NCBI GenBank assembly: GCA_002365735.1
Contig: DEZY01000157.1
Location: 2,635 to 8,146, forward strand
Origin: Actinobacteria bacterium UBA3120
GTDB taxonomy: Bacteria; Actinomycetota; Actinomycetes; S36-B12
Direction of reading: 5' to 3'
DNA length: 5,512 nucleotides
Shown in pieces: positions 1 to 5,512 of the stretch. How positions within the stretch are numbered: the stretch's first letter is position 1; each line of letters opens with the position of its first letter. The translations under genes were made by a program, and so were the position numbers. The notes under the pieces were generated by a model. It worked only from the letters and a program-made list of their open reading frames with translations, did not search any database and was not told the origin of the DNA.

Positions 1-1101
1 CAAATGAGTGTGGCTCCGGCCACGAGTTTAGGCGTTCGCTTCACTGTCTTGGCTAATAACGCCGAAGAGCCGGCGGCCCAAGTGGTCGCGGAAACCGTTC
101 TTGGATCCAAAGATGATCCACATACTGTCTTGGAATTTGCCCGGTCCTGCGATGTGGTCACATTTGACCATGAGTTGCTCACGCCCGAGGTCATGGAAGT
201 GTTAAGGAACTGTGGCAAGCCCGTTTACCCAAGCCCCCAAGCGGTTATTTACGCCCAGGACAAATTGGAAATGCGTAGAGCGCTAACAGATCTGGGCATT
301 CCGTGTCCACGGTGGGCGCAGGTGGATTGCGCGGAGGATGCAATAAATTTTGCAGCGGAAGTTGGTTACCCGTTCATTCTGAAAACTTCGCGTGGGGGAT
401 ACGACGGTAAAGGCGTGTGGTTTGTTCACAGCAAGGCAGAGATCGCGGCCGTTCTGGAGAAAAAGTTGCCCAGCGGCTCGCAGTGGTTAGCGGAGGAGAA
501 AGTTGAGTTCGTCCGTGAGTTGGCCGCCCAGGTCGCGCGCTCACCGAGTGATCAGTGTGTCGCTTACCCGGTAGTGCACACAATTCAACGAAATGGAATC
601 TGCTTCGAAGTGGTGTCACCAGCACCTGATCTTGATCCCGGGGTCGCTGCCAGGGCGCAGGAGATCGCCCTGCAAATCGCGAGGGAACTCGATGTCGTGG
701 GAATGCTGGCCGTGGAACTATTTGACACGGACAATGGTGTGCTAGTGAATGAATTGGCCATGCGTCCACACAACTCTGGCCATTGGAGTATTGAAGGATC
801 AACAACAAGCCAATTCGAGAACCACCTACGGGCCATACTGGATTTACCACTTGGATCACCGCGGGCCTTGGCGCAGTGGTCGGTAATGGGAAATATTTTG
901 GGAGGCAATGTCCCGGACCTGTATAGCGCCTATCGCCACGTGTTTGCCCGCGATCCTGAGTTGCACAGTCATCTCTACGGGAAAACGGTTAAACCAGGCC
1001 GGAAAGTGGGACACGTGACCGCGGTGGGCAGCGATCTGAGAGAATTGCGGAGTCGAGTTGAGCACGCGGTCGCCTATTTTACGGGAGAGATCAATGAGTA
1101 A
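1..1101 (+). CDS. purK: PurK, N5-carboxyaminoimidazole ribonucleotide synthase (5' end outside window)
   Basis: PurK is a cytoplasmic ATP-grasp ligase that uses ATP and bicarbonate to turn AIR into N5-CAIR, the substrate of PurE. Counting from the ATG at base 4, the ATP-grasp glycine loop KTSRGGYDGKGVW lies at about 127-139, the EEKVEFVREL segment at 164-173, and the metal/phosphate-binding stretch NELAMRPHNSGHWSIEG at 249-265. Met replaces the Pro of many PurK proteins in NELAxRPHNSGH, a form I associate with actinobacteria. The ATG at base 4 is probably not the true start: PurK normally opens with a Rossmann-like GGGQLARM motif just before the SLGVRFTVL strand seen here at 8-16, and the codon before the ATG (CAA, Gln) is in frame, fitting the end of that motif. 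A few tens of codons are therefore missing at the left edge. The stop overlaps purE, so the two genes are translationally coupled. Identity is certain; the true start is unseen. Confidence 0.97.
   Translation, partial: QMSVAPATSLGVRFTVLANNAEEPAAQVVAETVLGSKDDPHTVLEFARSCDVVTFDHELLTPEVMEVLRNCGKPVYPSPQAVIYAQDKLEMRRALTDLGIPCPRWAQVDCAEDAINFAAEVGYPFILKTSRGGYDGKGVWFVHSKAEIAAVLEKKLPSGSQWLAEEKVEFVRELAAQVARSPSDQCVAYPVVHTIQRNGICFEVVSPAPDLDPGVAARAQEIALQIARELDVVGMLAVELFDTDNGVLVNELAMRPHNSGHWSIEGSTTSQFENHLRAILDLPLGSPRALAQWSVMGNILGGNVPDLYSAYRHVFARDPELHSHLYGKTVKPGRKVGHVTAVGSDLRELRSRVEHAVAYFTGEINE
1083..1090 (+). promoter_or_regulatory. Shine-Dalgarno of purE
   Basis: GGGAGAGA lies inside the last codons of purK with its GGAG core 6 nt before the ATG at 1094. 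It supports 1094 over the in-frame ATG at 1058 and fits translational coupling with purK. It is the only clear Shine-Dalgarno ahead of a start codon in this window; the other three visible gene starts lack one. Confidence 0.7.
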
Positions 1102-1585
1102 CGAGAAGTTTTCGGTCGCAGTGTGTATGGGAAGTGACTCGGATTGGCCCGTGATGCGTGCTGCCACCGAGATTCTTAGCGAATTAGGAATCACGAATAA
1201 AGCATTTGTCCTTTCGGCGCACCGAATGCCGTTAGAGATGACCGCATTCGCTCAAAGTGCTCGCAATAACGGATTCAACGTGATTATTGCTGGTGCTGGT
1301 GGCGCTGCCCACCTACCAGGAATGATGGCCGCGTTGACGACCCTTCCGGTGATTGGCGTTCCCGTGTCGGCAACCGCACTTGACGGAATGGATTCACTGC
1401 TCTCGATTGTGCAAATGCCCGCCGGGATACCGGTTGCAACGGTCGCGATTGATAATTCAAAAAATGCAGGCCTTTTGGCCGCTCGGATACTGGGGGTGGG
1501 CGACCCAGGGCTTGCCGCACGCCTTGAAAGCTATGCACGTGAACTCAATGCTCAGGCCGCAGCCAAGCAAAGCAACCTGCCCTAG
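1094..1585 (+). CDS. purE: PurE, class I N5-CAIR mutase
   Basis: PurE moves the carboxyl group of N5-CAIR to C4, giving CAIR, in the step after PurK. The 163-residue product has the usual class I length. It carries the phosphate/substrate loop MGSDSD at 12-17, SAHR at 41-44 (His43 corresponds to the catalytic histidine), the glycine-rich AGAGGAAHLPGM at 66-77, and the conserved LDGMDSLLSIVQMP segment at 97-109. The frame is open 12 codons further upstream to an ATG at 1058, but the ATG at 1094 is preferred: it places the GSDSD loop at the family-typical distance from the N terminus, has a GGGAGAG ribosome-binding site 4 nt upstream, and gives the ATGAGTAA overlap with the purK stop. Class I PurE enzymes work with PurK, matching the gene order. 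The C-terminal Ala/Gln-rich tail (about 151-163) is ordinary for the family. The family call is secure. Confidence 0.97.
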   Translation: MSNEKFSVAVCMGSDSDWPVMRAATEILSELGITNKAFVLSAHRMPLEMTAFAQSARNNGFNVIIAGAGGAAHLPGMMAALTTLPVIGVPVSATALDGMDSLLSIVQMPAGIPVATVAIDNSKNAGLLAARILGVGDPGLAARLESYARELNAQAAAKQSNLP

Positions 1586-1595
1586 CAGTGCGCGT

Positions 1596-1631
1596 GCCGA
1601 TCCCATGTACAACCCGTGAAGCTGGATCGGC
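1596..1631. repeat. 8-bp perfect inverted repeat downstream of purE
   Basis: GCCGATCC (1596-1603) is exactly complementary to GGATCGGC (1624-1631) across a 20-nt loop, starting 11 nt after the purE stop. It could form a GC-rich stem at the 3' end of the purK-purE mRNA. No T tract follows on the + strand and the loop is long, so it does not meet the pattern of an intrinsic terminator. It may slow decay of the mRNA, assist Rho-dependent termination, or be chance. The surrounding 193-bp gap between convergent genes (1586-1778) shows no convincing ORF. Confidence 0.35.
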
Positions 1632-1723
1632 CGCCGACCTGCACAGGTTCAACCCGGTAATCAATTCGGAGTAAAACTGAAAGTCTTGTTCCTAATGTGT
1701 GATTCTGCGTATCTACAGCATGC

Positions 1724-1741
1724 TCAAGGAATCATCAAGGA
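1724..1741. repeat. TCAAGGA direct repeat, 11-bp period
   Basis: TCAAGGA occurs at 1724-1730 and again at 1735-1741, separated by ATCA. The 11-bp period would put both copies on about the same face of the helix. It lies between two convergent genes, downstream of both, where an operator has no obvious promoter to act on. Treat it as a low-weight observation. Confidence 0.25.
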
Positions 1742-1778
1742 CGACTGATCATAAAGCCGGGGTTGGATCCTGGACCGA

Positions 1779-2831
1779 CTAGCGAGTCAGGGTGCTCATG
1801 ACGATTTGATGGTTGGCAAACGGAGTTTTCTTGGGGGACTTGGCGTAGTAGACACGCCACTGTTTTGGCCCGGTCTGTACGGCCACCGGGTCCAATGCAT
1901 TGAAAGACGATGGAGTTAAAGGCTTGCGATTGACTTTCCAGGCCAATCCATCTCGACTCGTGGCAATGAAAAGGCGCTGTGGTGGCTCACCCGGTCCAGT
2001 GGACAGCAGCATGAGCCAGTCCCCGCTTTTAGCCTGAATAACATCCGAGTCAACGTACCCTCCGGTAATGCGATTGCCCGCGTCTGGGACGAAGGAGGTG
2101 CCGCTTGTATCGGTCGAGGTGGCACTAACGATCGACTCTGTGGAGCGTGATGCACCCAGTGCTGACGCTGGGATGTTGCATTTTTTTGCAGCTTTTGCGG
2201 CTTTCTTCGCCTTAGCCGGTGTCAGTTTCTTGCCAGATGCAAGTTGCTCGGCTCCCTTGCGTCCTAGTGCTGTAGTCAAGCATTTTCGTTGCGCCCCGGT
2301 TGGTTGAAAGTTTCCCGATCCCTTGTCTGGGTTGTCGACCCAGTACAAGCGGACAAGTCCTTCGGGAGTCACGATCGAGTCTGGGACACCCCAGGCGCGC
2401 TGGCCGGCGGATGCCTGAATGCCAAGACGTGATGTGGTTCCTAAAGTTGGCACACTATTGGTGAACGTGACTGGGGCGGTAGCGATTTCCTTGGTCCCAT
2501 CGGCATCTACAATCACAAAGTACGCACGCTGCGTTCCATCCATTAACGTCACCTGAGTGTAGTCGGTCCCAAACTCCCGAGGTAGTGAGAGGCTTGTGCA
2601 CTGGCTATCCGTGGCGCACGTGCTCATCAACCAGCCACCCGCCTCGCCAGCGCTGTGAAACACCAGGTCGGTGGTGGTATCAACGGGCGTAGCAAAGGGG
2701 CTAACCCCACTCATTCCCGTCGGTGAGCCTTTGGTGAGATTAAAGGACGCTGCGTGTGCAACGGGAGTTGCCGCAAGAACAAGACCACATATTGAGACTG
2801 CGGAGAGACAACGGATGACGAAGGCGTGCAT
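1779..2831 (-). CDS. Secreted beta-propeller-like protein of unknown function
   Basis: The 350-residue protein starts with a clear Sec signal peptide: short basic n-region to Arg7, hydrophobic core at about 8-24, and an AHA cleavage site after residue 27. There is no lipobox cysteine, so it is probably released or wall-associated. The mature part is rich in Ser/Thr/Gly and beta-strand pattern. Three segments share a D-x-x-x-(hydrophobic)-x-x-x-G-x-hydrophobic layout: about 150-166 (ending RLYWVD), 261-277 (DWLMLLS) and 313-330 (WRVYYA). Together with SRDGLAWKV (292-300), this resembles blades of five-bladed propellers in GH43/GH32-like glycoside hydrolases and sialidase-like proteins. I cannot identify a catalytic acid set, so enzymatic activity is not claimed. 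Cys184 and Cys218 bracket an insert with LG, L-x-S-G and a Lys/Ala run (201-217, eight Lys). Cys72 and Cys78 may form a second disulfide. It lies downstream of ugd on the same strand, but has its own promoter candidate. A glycan-related role is inference. Confidence 0.85.
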   Translation of the reverse strand: MHAFVIRCLSAVSICGLVLAATPVAHAASFNLTKGSPTGMSGVSPFATPVDTTTDLVFHSAGEAGGWLMSTCATDSQCTSLSLPREFGTDYTQVTLMDGTQRAYFVIVDADGTKEIATAPVTFTNSVPTLGTTSRLGIQASAGQRAWGVPDSIVTPEGLVRLYWVDNPDKGSGNFQPTGAQRKCLTTALGRKGAEQLASGKKLTPAKAKKAAKAAKKCNIPASALGASRSTESIVSATSTDTSGTSFVPDAGNRITGGYVDSDVIQAKSGDWLMLLSTGPGEPPQRLFIATSRDGLAWKVNRKPLTPSSFNALDPVAVQTGPKQWRVYYAKSPKKTPFANHQIVMSTLTR

Positions 2832-2837
2832 GTGAAG

Positions 2838-2843
2838 AGCGTA
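2838..2843 (-). promoter_or_regulatory. -10 hexamer of the secreted-protein gene, leaderless start
   Basis: Read on the minus strand, TACGCT (fits TANNNT) ends 6 nt before the ATG at 2831, so transcription would begin at or next to the start codon. No purine-rich Shine-Dalgarno precedes this ATG (the preceding bases are CTTCAC), which supports leaderless translation. No good -35 is visible at 16-18 nt spacing; the upstream A-rich tract may compensate. Confidence 0.45.
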
Positions 2844-2870
2844 ACGCCGAATCGCACGGAAATAATGGCC

Positions 2871-2884
2871 TTTTTATCTTTTTT
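2871..2884 (-). promoter_or_regulatory. A-rich tract, possible UP element
   Basis: On the minus strand this reads AAAAAAGATAAAAA. If transcription of the secreted-protein gene starts at its ATG (2831), the tract spans -40 to -53, the window in which the alpha subunit of RNA polymerase contacts AT-rich UP elements. It stands out against the surrounding mixed sequence. Read on the + strand it is a T-rich run, but no stem precedes it and no + gene ends there, so a terminator is unlikely. Confidence 0.35.
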
Positions 2885-2913
2885 GTCTCCACAACCCTTG
2901 TTCTATGGGATAT

Positions 2914-4230
2914 TTAAGCGACAGGTCGACCGAGGGCCCGAATATTCCACCCGGCTGAGCGCCATAACGAAAGATCCAACTTATTGCGGGCATCGATAAT
3001 GTTTTTTTGGGATACAACCCCGGCGAGTGTGGCTGGATCAATTTCGCGGTACTCCATCCACTCGGTGCCGTGAATAATTAAGTCGGCACCGACGGCTGCT
3101 TTCATAACTTCCGTTGAATACGTCAAGGTCGGGTACACCCGTTCCGCGTTAACGGTTCCCTTGGGGTCGTGTACGACCACATTTGCCCCCGCATTCGCCA
3201 GCGCGACGGCAACATCAAGGGCGGGTGAATCACGGACGTCGTCGCTGTCTGGCTTAAAAGTGGCCCCAAACATACAAATGGTTTTATCTCGCAATTCGCC
3301 ACCGAGTTCCTTGCGGGCCAGATCAACCGTGTGGCTGCGTCGACGCAGGTTGATCTGATCGACCTCGCGCAAGAAGGTCAGTGCCTCTTCAGCACCAAGT
3401 TCACCGGCACGGGCCATGAATGCTCGAATATCTTTAGGCAAACAGCCGCCCCCAAAGCCAAGCCCCGCGGCTAGGAAGCGATTTCCAATTCGGGTGTCGT
3501 AGCCGATTGCCTCTGCCAATTGCACGACGTCAGCACCCGCGGCCTCGCAGACCTCGGCCATTGCATTAATAAATGAAATCTTGGTTGCCAAAAATGAATT
3601 GGCCGCGACCTTGACCAACTCGGCGGTAGGAAAGTCGGTGACAAGAAAAGGAATCTCCTTTTCGATCATGGACGCGTACACTTCACGCAGCTTTGTCTCT
3701 GCTTCGGGCGAACGAACCCCGATAACGAGGCGATCCGGCGCGAGCGTGTCTTGGACCGCGAATCCTTCCCGCAAGAACTCGGGGTTCCAGGCGACTTCGA
3801 CACCAGGTGCCGAGATTTTCAGCATCGCTGCGATCTGGTCGGCTGTTCCTACCGGGACAGTGGACTTACCCACCACGAGGTCAGTGGGGGACAGGTGCGG
3901 AGCGAGTGATTCAACGGAGCCAAAAACTTGGGATAGATCCGCAGCGTAGGAACCGGCCTGTTGGGGGGTTCCCACGCAAATGAAGTGAATGTCGGCAAAC
4001 TCTGCCGCCTGGGCAAATGAGGTGGTGAATGTCAGTCGGCCAGCGTCGATATTACGTTGAAGTACTTCGTTTAATTCTGGCTCATAGAAAGGAACCTCAC
4101 CTGAATTGAGGAGTTCAACTTTTTCTGGGACCACATCGAGGCCAATGACGTCAAATCCGAGTTCAGCCATGCAGGCGGCATGGGTCGCGCCGAGGTAGCC
4201 GGTTCCAATGACGGAGAGTCGCAGGGTCAT
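2914..4230 (-). CDS. ugd: UDP-glucose 6-dehydrogenase
   Basis: Ugd oxidises UDP-glucose to UDP-glucuronate with two NAD+, supplying acidic sugar nucleotides for capsule, exopolysaccharide or wall glycans, or a precursor for UDP-xylose/galacturonate. The 438-residue product has the complete family layout: N-terminal Rossmann NAD site GTGYLG at 9-14, STVPVGT at 123-129, substrate-binding NPEFLREG at 149-156, the central helix with Lys207 and Asn211, the catalytic Cys263 in GFGGGCLPKD (258-267), and the C-terminal UDP-binding domain with FKPDSDDVRDSP at 325-336. All expected catalytic residues are present, so it should be active. UDP-N-acetylmannosamine or UDP-GlcNAc dehydrogenases are relatives, but the GGGCLPKD and NPEFLREG forms favour UDP-glucose. 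The ATG at 4230 starts the Rossmann strand after three residues and leaves no room for a longer N terminus. It has no Shine-Dalgarno and appears leaderless. It is divergent from the glycosyltransferase gene, with which it probably shares a glycan pathway. Confidence 0.95.
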   Translation of the reverse strand: MTLRLSVIGTGYLGATHAACMAELGFDVIGLDVVPEKVELLNSGEVPFYEPELNEVLQRNIDAGRLTFTTSFAQAAEFADIHFICVGTPQQAGSYAADLSQVFGSVESLAPHLSPTDLVVGKSTVPVGTADQIAAMLKISAPGVEVAWNPEFLREGFAVQDTLAPDRLVIGVRSPEAETKLREVYASMIEKEIPFLVTDFPTAELVKVAANSFLATKISFINAMAEVCEAAGADVVQLAEAIGYDTRIGNRFLAAGLGFGGGCLPKDIRAFMARAGELGAEEALTFLREVDQINLRRRSHTVDLARKELGGELRDKTICMFGATFKPDSDDVRDSPALDVAVALANAGANVVVHDPKGTVNAERVYPTLTYSTEVMKAAVGADLIIHGTEWMEYREIDPATLAGVVSQKNIIDARNKLDLSLWRSAGWNIRALGRPVA

Positions 4231-4236
4231 TCCACA

Positions 4237-4242
4237 AGATTA
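4237..4242 (-). promoter_or_regulatory. -10 hexamer of ugd, leaderless start
   Basis: On the minus strand TAATCT (fits TANNNT) is followed by exactly 6 nt (TGTGGA) and the ATG at 4230, predicting a transcript that begins at the start codon. A weak -35-like GTGATA lies 19 nt further upstream, a longer spacer than usual. The GTGGA abutting the ATG is too close to act as a Shine-Dalgarno. Confidence 0.5.
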
Positions 4243-4270
4243 CTGCGCGCCGCTACCTAATTATCACCGC

Positions 4271-4284
4271 TGGGCCCATTGGGC
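4271..4284. promoter_or_regulatory. Overlapping palindromes between divergent genes, possible operator
   Basis: TGGGCCCA (4271-4278) is a perfect 8-bp palindrome. It overlaps GCCCATTGGGC (4274-4284), a perfect 5-bp inverted repeat around a central T. TGGGC thus occurs twice, 9 bp apart. The block lies midway between the two predicted promoters, about -41 to -54 from the ugd start and -27 to -40 from the glycosyltransferase start, where a regulator could affect both. Binding is inferred from layout only. Confidence 0.3.
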
Positions 4285-4297
4285 GGGGCGCACCCTC

Positions 4298-4303
4298 TAA
4301 AGT
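4298..4303 (+). promoter_or_regulatory. -10 hexamer of the glycosyltransferase gene, leaderless start
   Basis: TAAAGT (fits TANNNT) ends 7 nt before the GTG at 4311, which would place the transcript start on the start codon. No Shine-Dalgarno precedes this GTG (GCTAACC). The spacing favours 4311 over the in-frame GTG at 4302, which overlaps the hexamer. No recognisable -35 is present at 16-18 nt. Confidence 0.4.
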
Positions 4304-4310
4304 GCTAACC

Positions 4311-5512
4311 GTGAAGGGCTCAAATCGCGCATCGGCACCGAAGCTGCGCCAGGGTCGTTCCGGCGAATTCTCGGTGCGGGTCCATAATCGAGACTCGCTC
4401 CGCGAATTGATCTCAACCGTGGCCAAAAGCGGTGAGGTCGCCAAGAGCGTCAAGGTAGTGATCGACTACGCCGCACCGCCACGAGCTGGATGGTTGGGGA
4501 AGCCAGAACTTGAGTTGTCGCAGTTTTCTGGTCGCTGGGGTGATTCTGGTTTTACAGGTGAATGCACTGCGGCTAGTGAACTCCCGCTGGCGGTTCTGCT
4601 CGCAGGGGTGCTGCGGGCATGTACACCAACTCCGGGTGGGGTTTTCTCACCTAAAGTGATTTGGGATCCGATGGCATTGCCGCAAAACGGAATTTTGGCG
4701 GAGACTCTGCGCCATCTCAGTACTGACTCGGCGAACCCAGGCACCGAGGCCCATCCTCGGACAACAGATCTGCTCGTCACGCCAGAGAGCACTTGGTTAA
4801 CGGCCGCTGACACTGCCTATGTCTTGAATCCACTTGTCCATCGGCCCCTTGGCCGTCGCTCGCTACCGAAACCCAATATTGTCACGGCGGCATCTCTTTC
4901 CTTGCCCGAATCATTAGATGCCGCAACCGTTCACAAGCTCCGTGCGATAACGGCAATTACCGAGGCTCATGTGCTTTCCTTGACTCAGAAAATTCAATTA
5001 CAGGCGTGCGGGATCACCTTGGATCCATCGGAGTCCGATCCCAGGGAGAACGAATTCAGGTCAATCGCTCGGCGAAATATCGCTCTGCGTACTCACTCGC
5101 CGCACGCTCAACTCTATGGCTGGCCCAGTGTCTCCTTGGTTCTGGTGACAAATCGGGTAAGCCACTTGCACGCAATTGTTGAAATGCTTGCCAAGCAGAC
5201 GTATCCGAATCTAGAACTGGTTCTGCTCACCCACGGCTTCGAGCTCGACGACCACATTCGCGAGCGCCTATCCGAATTGCCATTTCCCGCGCTCACTCGG
5301 TCAGCTGCTCAAGCTCTCAACTTGGGTGAGGTGCTCATGGTGGCCAGTTCACTCGCCAGTGGAGAACTTATCACCAAAATTGACGATGATGATTTCTACG
5401 GGCCGGAGCATGTGTGGGATTTGGTCACCGCCCGGATGTTCTCGGGCGCGCAACTAATTGGGAAAGTGTTTGACAATATTTATCTCACTGCAGAAAACGC
5501 GACGGTTTTTCG
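4311..5512 (+). CDS. Glycosyltransferase with C-terminal GT-A family 2 domain (3' end outside window)
   Basis: From the GTG at 4311 the frame stays open for 400 codons to the window end. A GT2-type domain begins at about residue 271: PSVSLVLVTNR (272-282) is the first nucleotide-binding strand, KQTYPNLELVLLTHG (295-309) the second, and ASGELITKIDDDDFYGPEHV (349-368) carries the acidic DxD-type metal and nucleotide-sugar site at Asp358-361. The active site's catalytic base region and the rest of the domain lie beyond the window. Residues 1-270 match no domain I can name; they are soluble-looking, with no signal peptide or membrane segment, and include an Arg-rich helix just before the GT domain (FRSIARRNIALRTHS, 249-263). 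From memory, actinobacteria have a family of cytosolic transferases with a similar long N-terminal region and a DDDDxYGP motif, so this is probably a member. Donor and acceptor are unknown. The start is GTG at 4311; GTG at 4302 is an alternative adding three residues. It is divergent from ugd and likely acts in surface-glycan assembly. Confidence 0.85.
   Translation, partial: MKGSNRASAPKLRQGRSGEFSVRVHNRDSLRELISTVAKSGEVAKSVKVVIDYAAPPRAGWLGKPELELSQFSGRWGDSGFTGECTAASELPLAVLLAGVLRACTPTPGGVFSPKVIWDPMALPQNGILAETLRHLSTDSANPGTEAHPRTTDLLVTPESTWLTAADTAYVLNPLVHRPLGRRSLPKPNIVTAASLSLPESLDAATVHKLRAITAITEAHVLSLTQKIQLQACGITLDPSESDPRENEFRSIARRNIALRTHSPHAQLYGWPSVSLVLVTNRVSHLHAIVEMLAKQTYPNLELVLLTHGFELDDHIRERLSELPFPALTRSAAQALNLGEVLMVASSLASGELITKIDDDDFYGPEHVWDLVTARMFSGAQLIGKVFDNIYLTAENATVF

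Noticed and set aside
1..60. ATG at base 4 as the true purK start
   Set aside because: The protein would lack the N-terminal GGGQLARM-type motif, and the frame is open to the window edge with a fitting Gln codon before the ATG.
374..908. Minus-strand open frames of 161 and 107 codons inside purK
   Set aside because: They are antisense to conserved PurK motifs and have no recognisable protein features.
1058..1093. Upstream start for purE giving 12 extra residues
   Set aside because: The added residues are not PurE-like, there is no ribosome-binding site at a proper distance, and the ATG at 1094 has both a good site and the typical stop-start overlap.
1720..1782. A 20-codon + strand ORF (ATG at 1720, TAG at 1780) in the convergent gap
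   Set aside because: It has no Shine-Dalgarno and no -10 at leaderless distance; the TAATGT at 1693-1698 is too far upstream. Its sequence has no notable features.
1781..1790. GACTAGCGAGTC hairpin around the stop of the secreted-protein gene
   Set aside because: A 4-bp stem overlapping the stop codon with no U tract is expected by chance.
2871..2884. T-rich run on the + strand as an intrinsic terminator
   Set aside because: No stem of more than about 3-4 bp precedes it and no + strand gene ends nearby.
2891..2902. ACAACCCTTGT mini-hairpin as a terminator for ugd
   Set aside because: The stem is only 4 bp and no T tract follows on the minus strand.
4253..4813. Minus-strand open frames of 66 and 115 codons opposite the glycosyltransferase gene
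   Set aside because: They lie entirely or mostly antisense to a 400-codon frame with a recognisable GT2 domain, show no family motif, and are low-complexity in the way shadow frames are.

Overview
The window looks like chromosomal DNA of an actinobacterium (Actinomycetota) with moderate GC, judged by eye to be slightly above 50%. The evidence is the PurK signature NELAMRPHNSGHW, the GTGYLGATHAACMAELG form of UDP-glucose dehydrogenase, an adjacent overlapping purK-purE pair, and three genes whose starts lack a Shine-Dalgarno but sit 6-7 nt behind a TANNNT -10 hexamer, the arrangement of leaderless actinobacterial transcripts. The exact lineage cannot be fixed from the sequence; a free-living, lower-GC actinobacterium would fit.

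Layout. Bases 1-1585 (+) hold purK, missing its first codons beyond the left edge, and purE, which overlaps it by 8 nt. Together they convert AIR plus bicarbonate to CAIR in purine synthesis. Bases 1586-1778 form a convergent intergenic gap with an 8-bp inverted repeat and a short direct repeat but no convincing terminator. Bases 1779-2831 (-) encode a secreted, propeller-like protein of unknown function with a Lys/Ala-rich, cysteine-bracketed insert. Bases 2914-4230 (-) encode UDP-glucose 6-dehydrogenase, which supplies UDP-glucuronate. An 80-bp divergent promoter region (4231-4310) follows. From 4311 to the right edge (+) there is a long uninterrupted reading frame, cut by the window end, that carries a GT-A family 2 glycosyltransferase domain after about 270 residues that I cannot assign.

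How the genes fit together. purK and purE are housekeeping genes. The dehydrogenase and the glycosyltransferase form the edge of what is probably a cell-surface polysaccharide locus: Ugd makes a sugar-nucleotide donor (or a precursor of one) and the transferase uses some nucleotide sugar. The secreted propeller may act on or bind extracellular glycan, but that is inferred from context and fold resemblance only. No RNA genes, CRISPR arrays, insertion sequences or attachment sites were seen. I found no clearly new multi-gene system. The items most worth checking are the repeated leaderless promoter design, the overlapping palindromes between the divergent genes, the insert in the secreted protein, and the unassigned N-terminal half of the glycosyltransferase.
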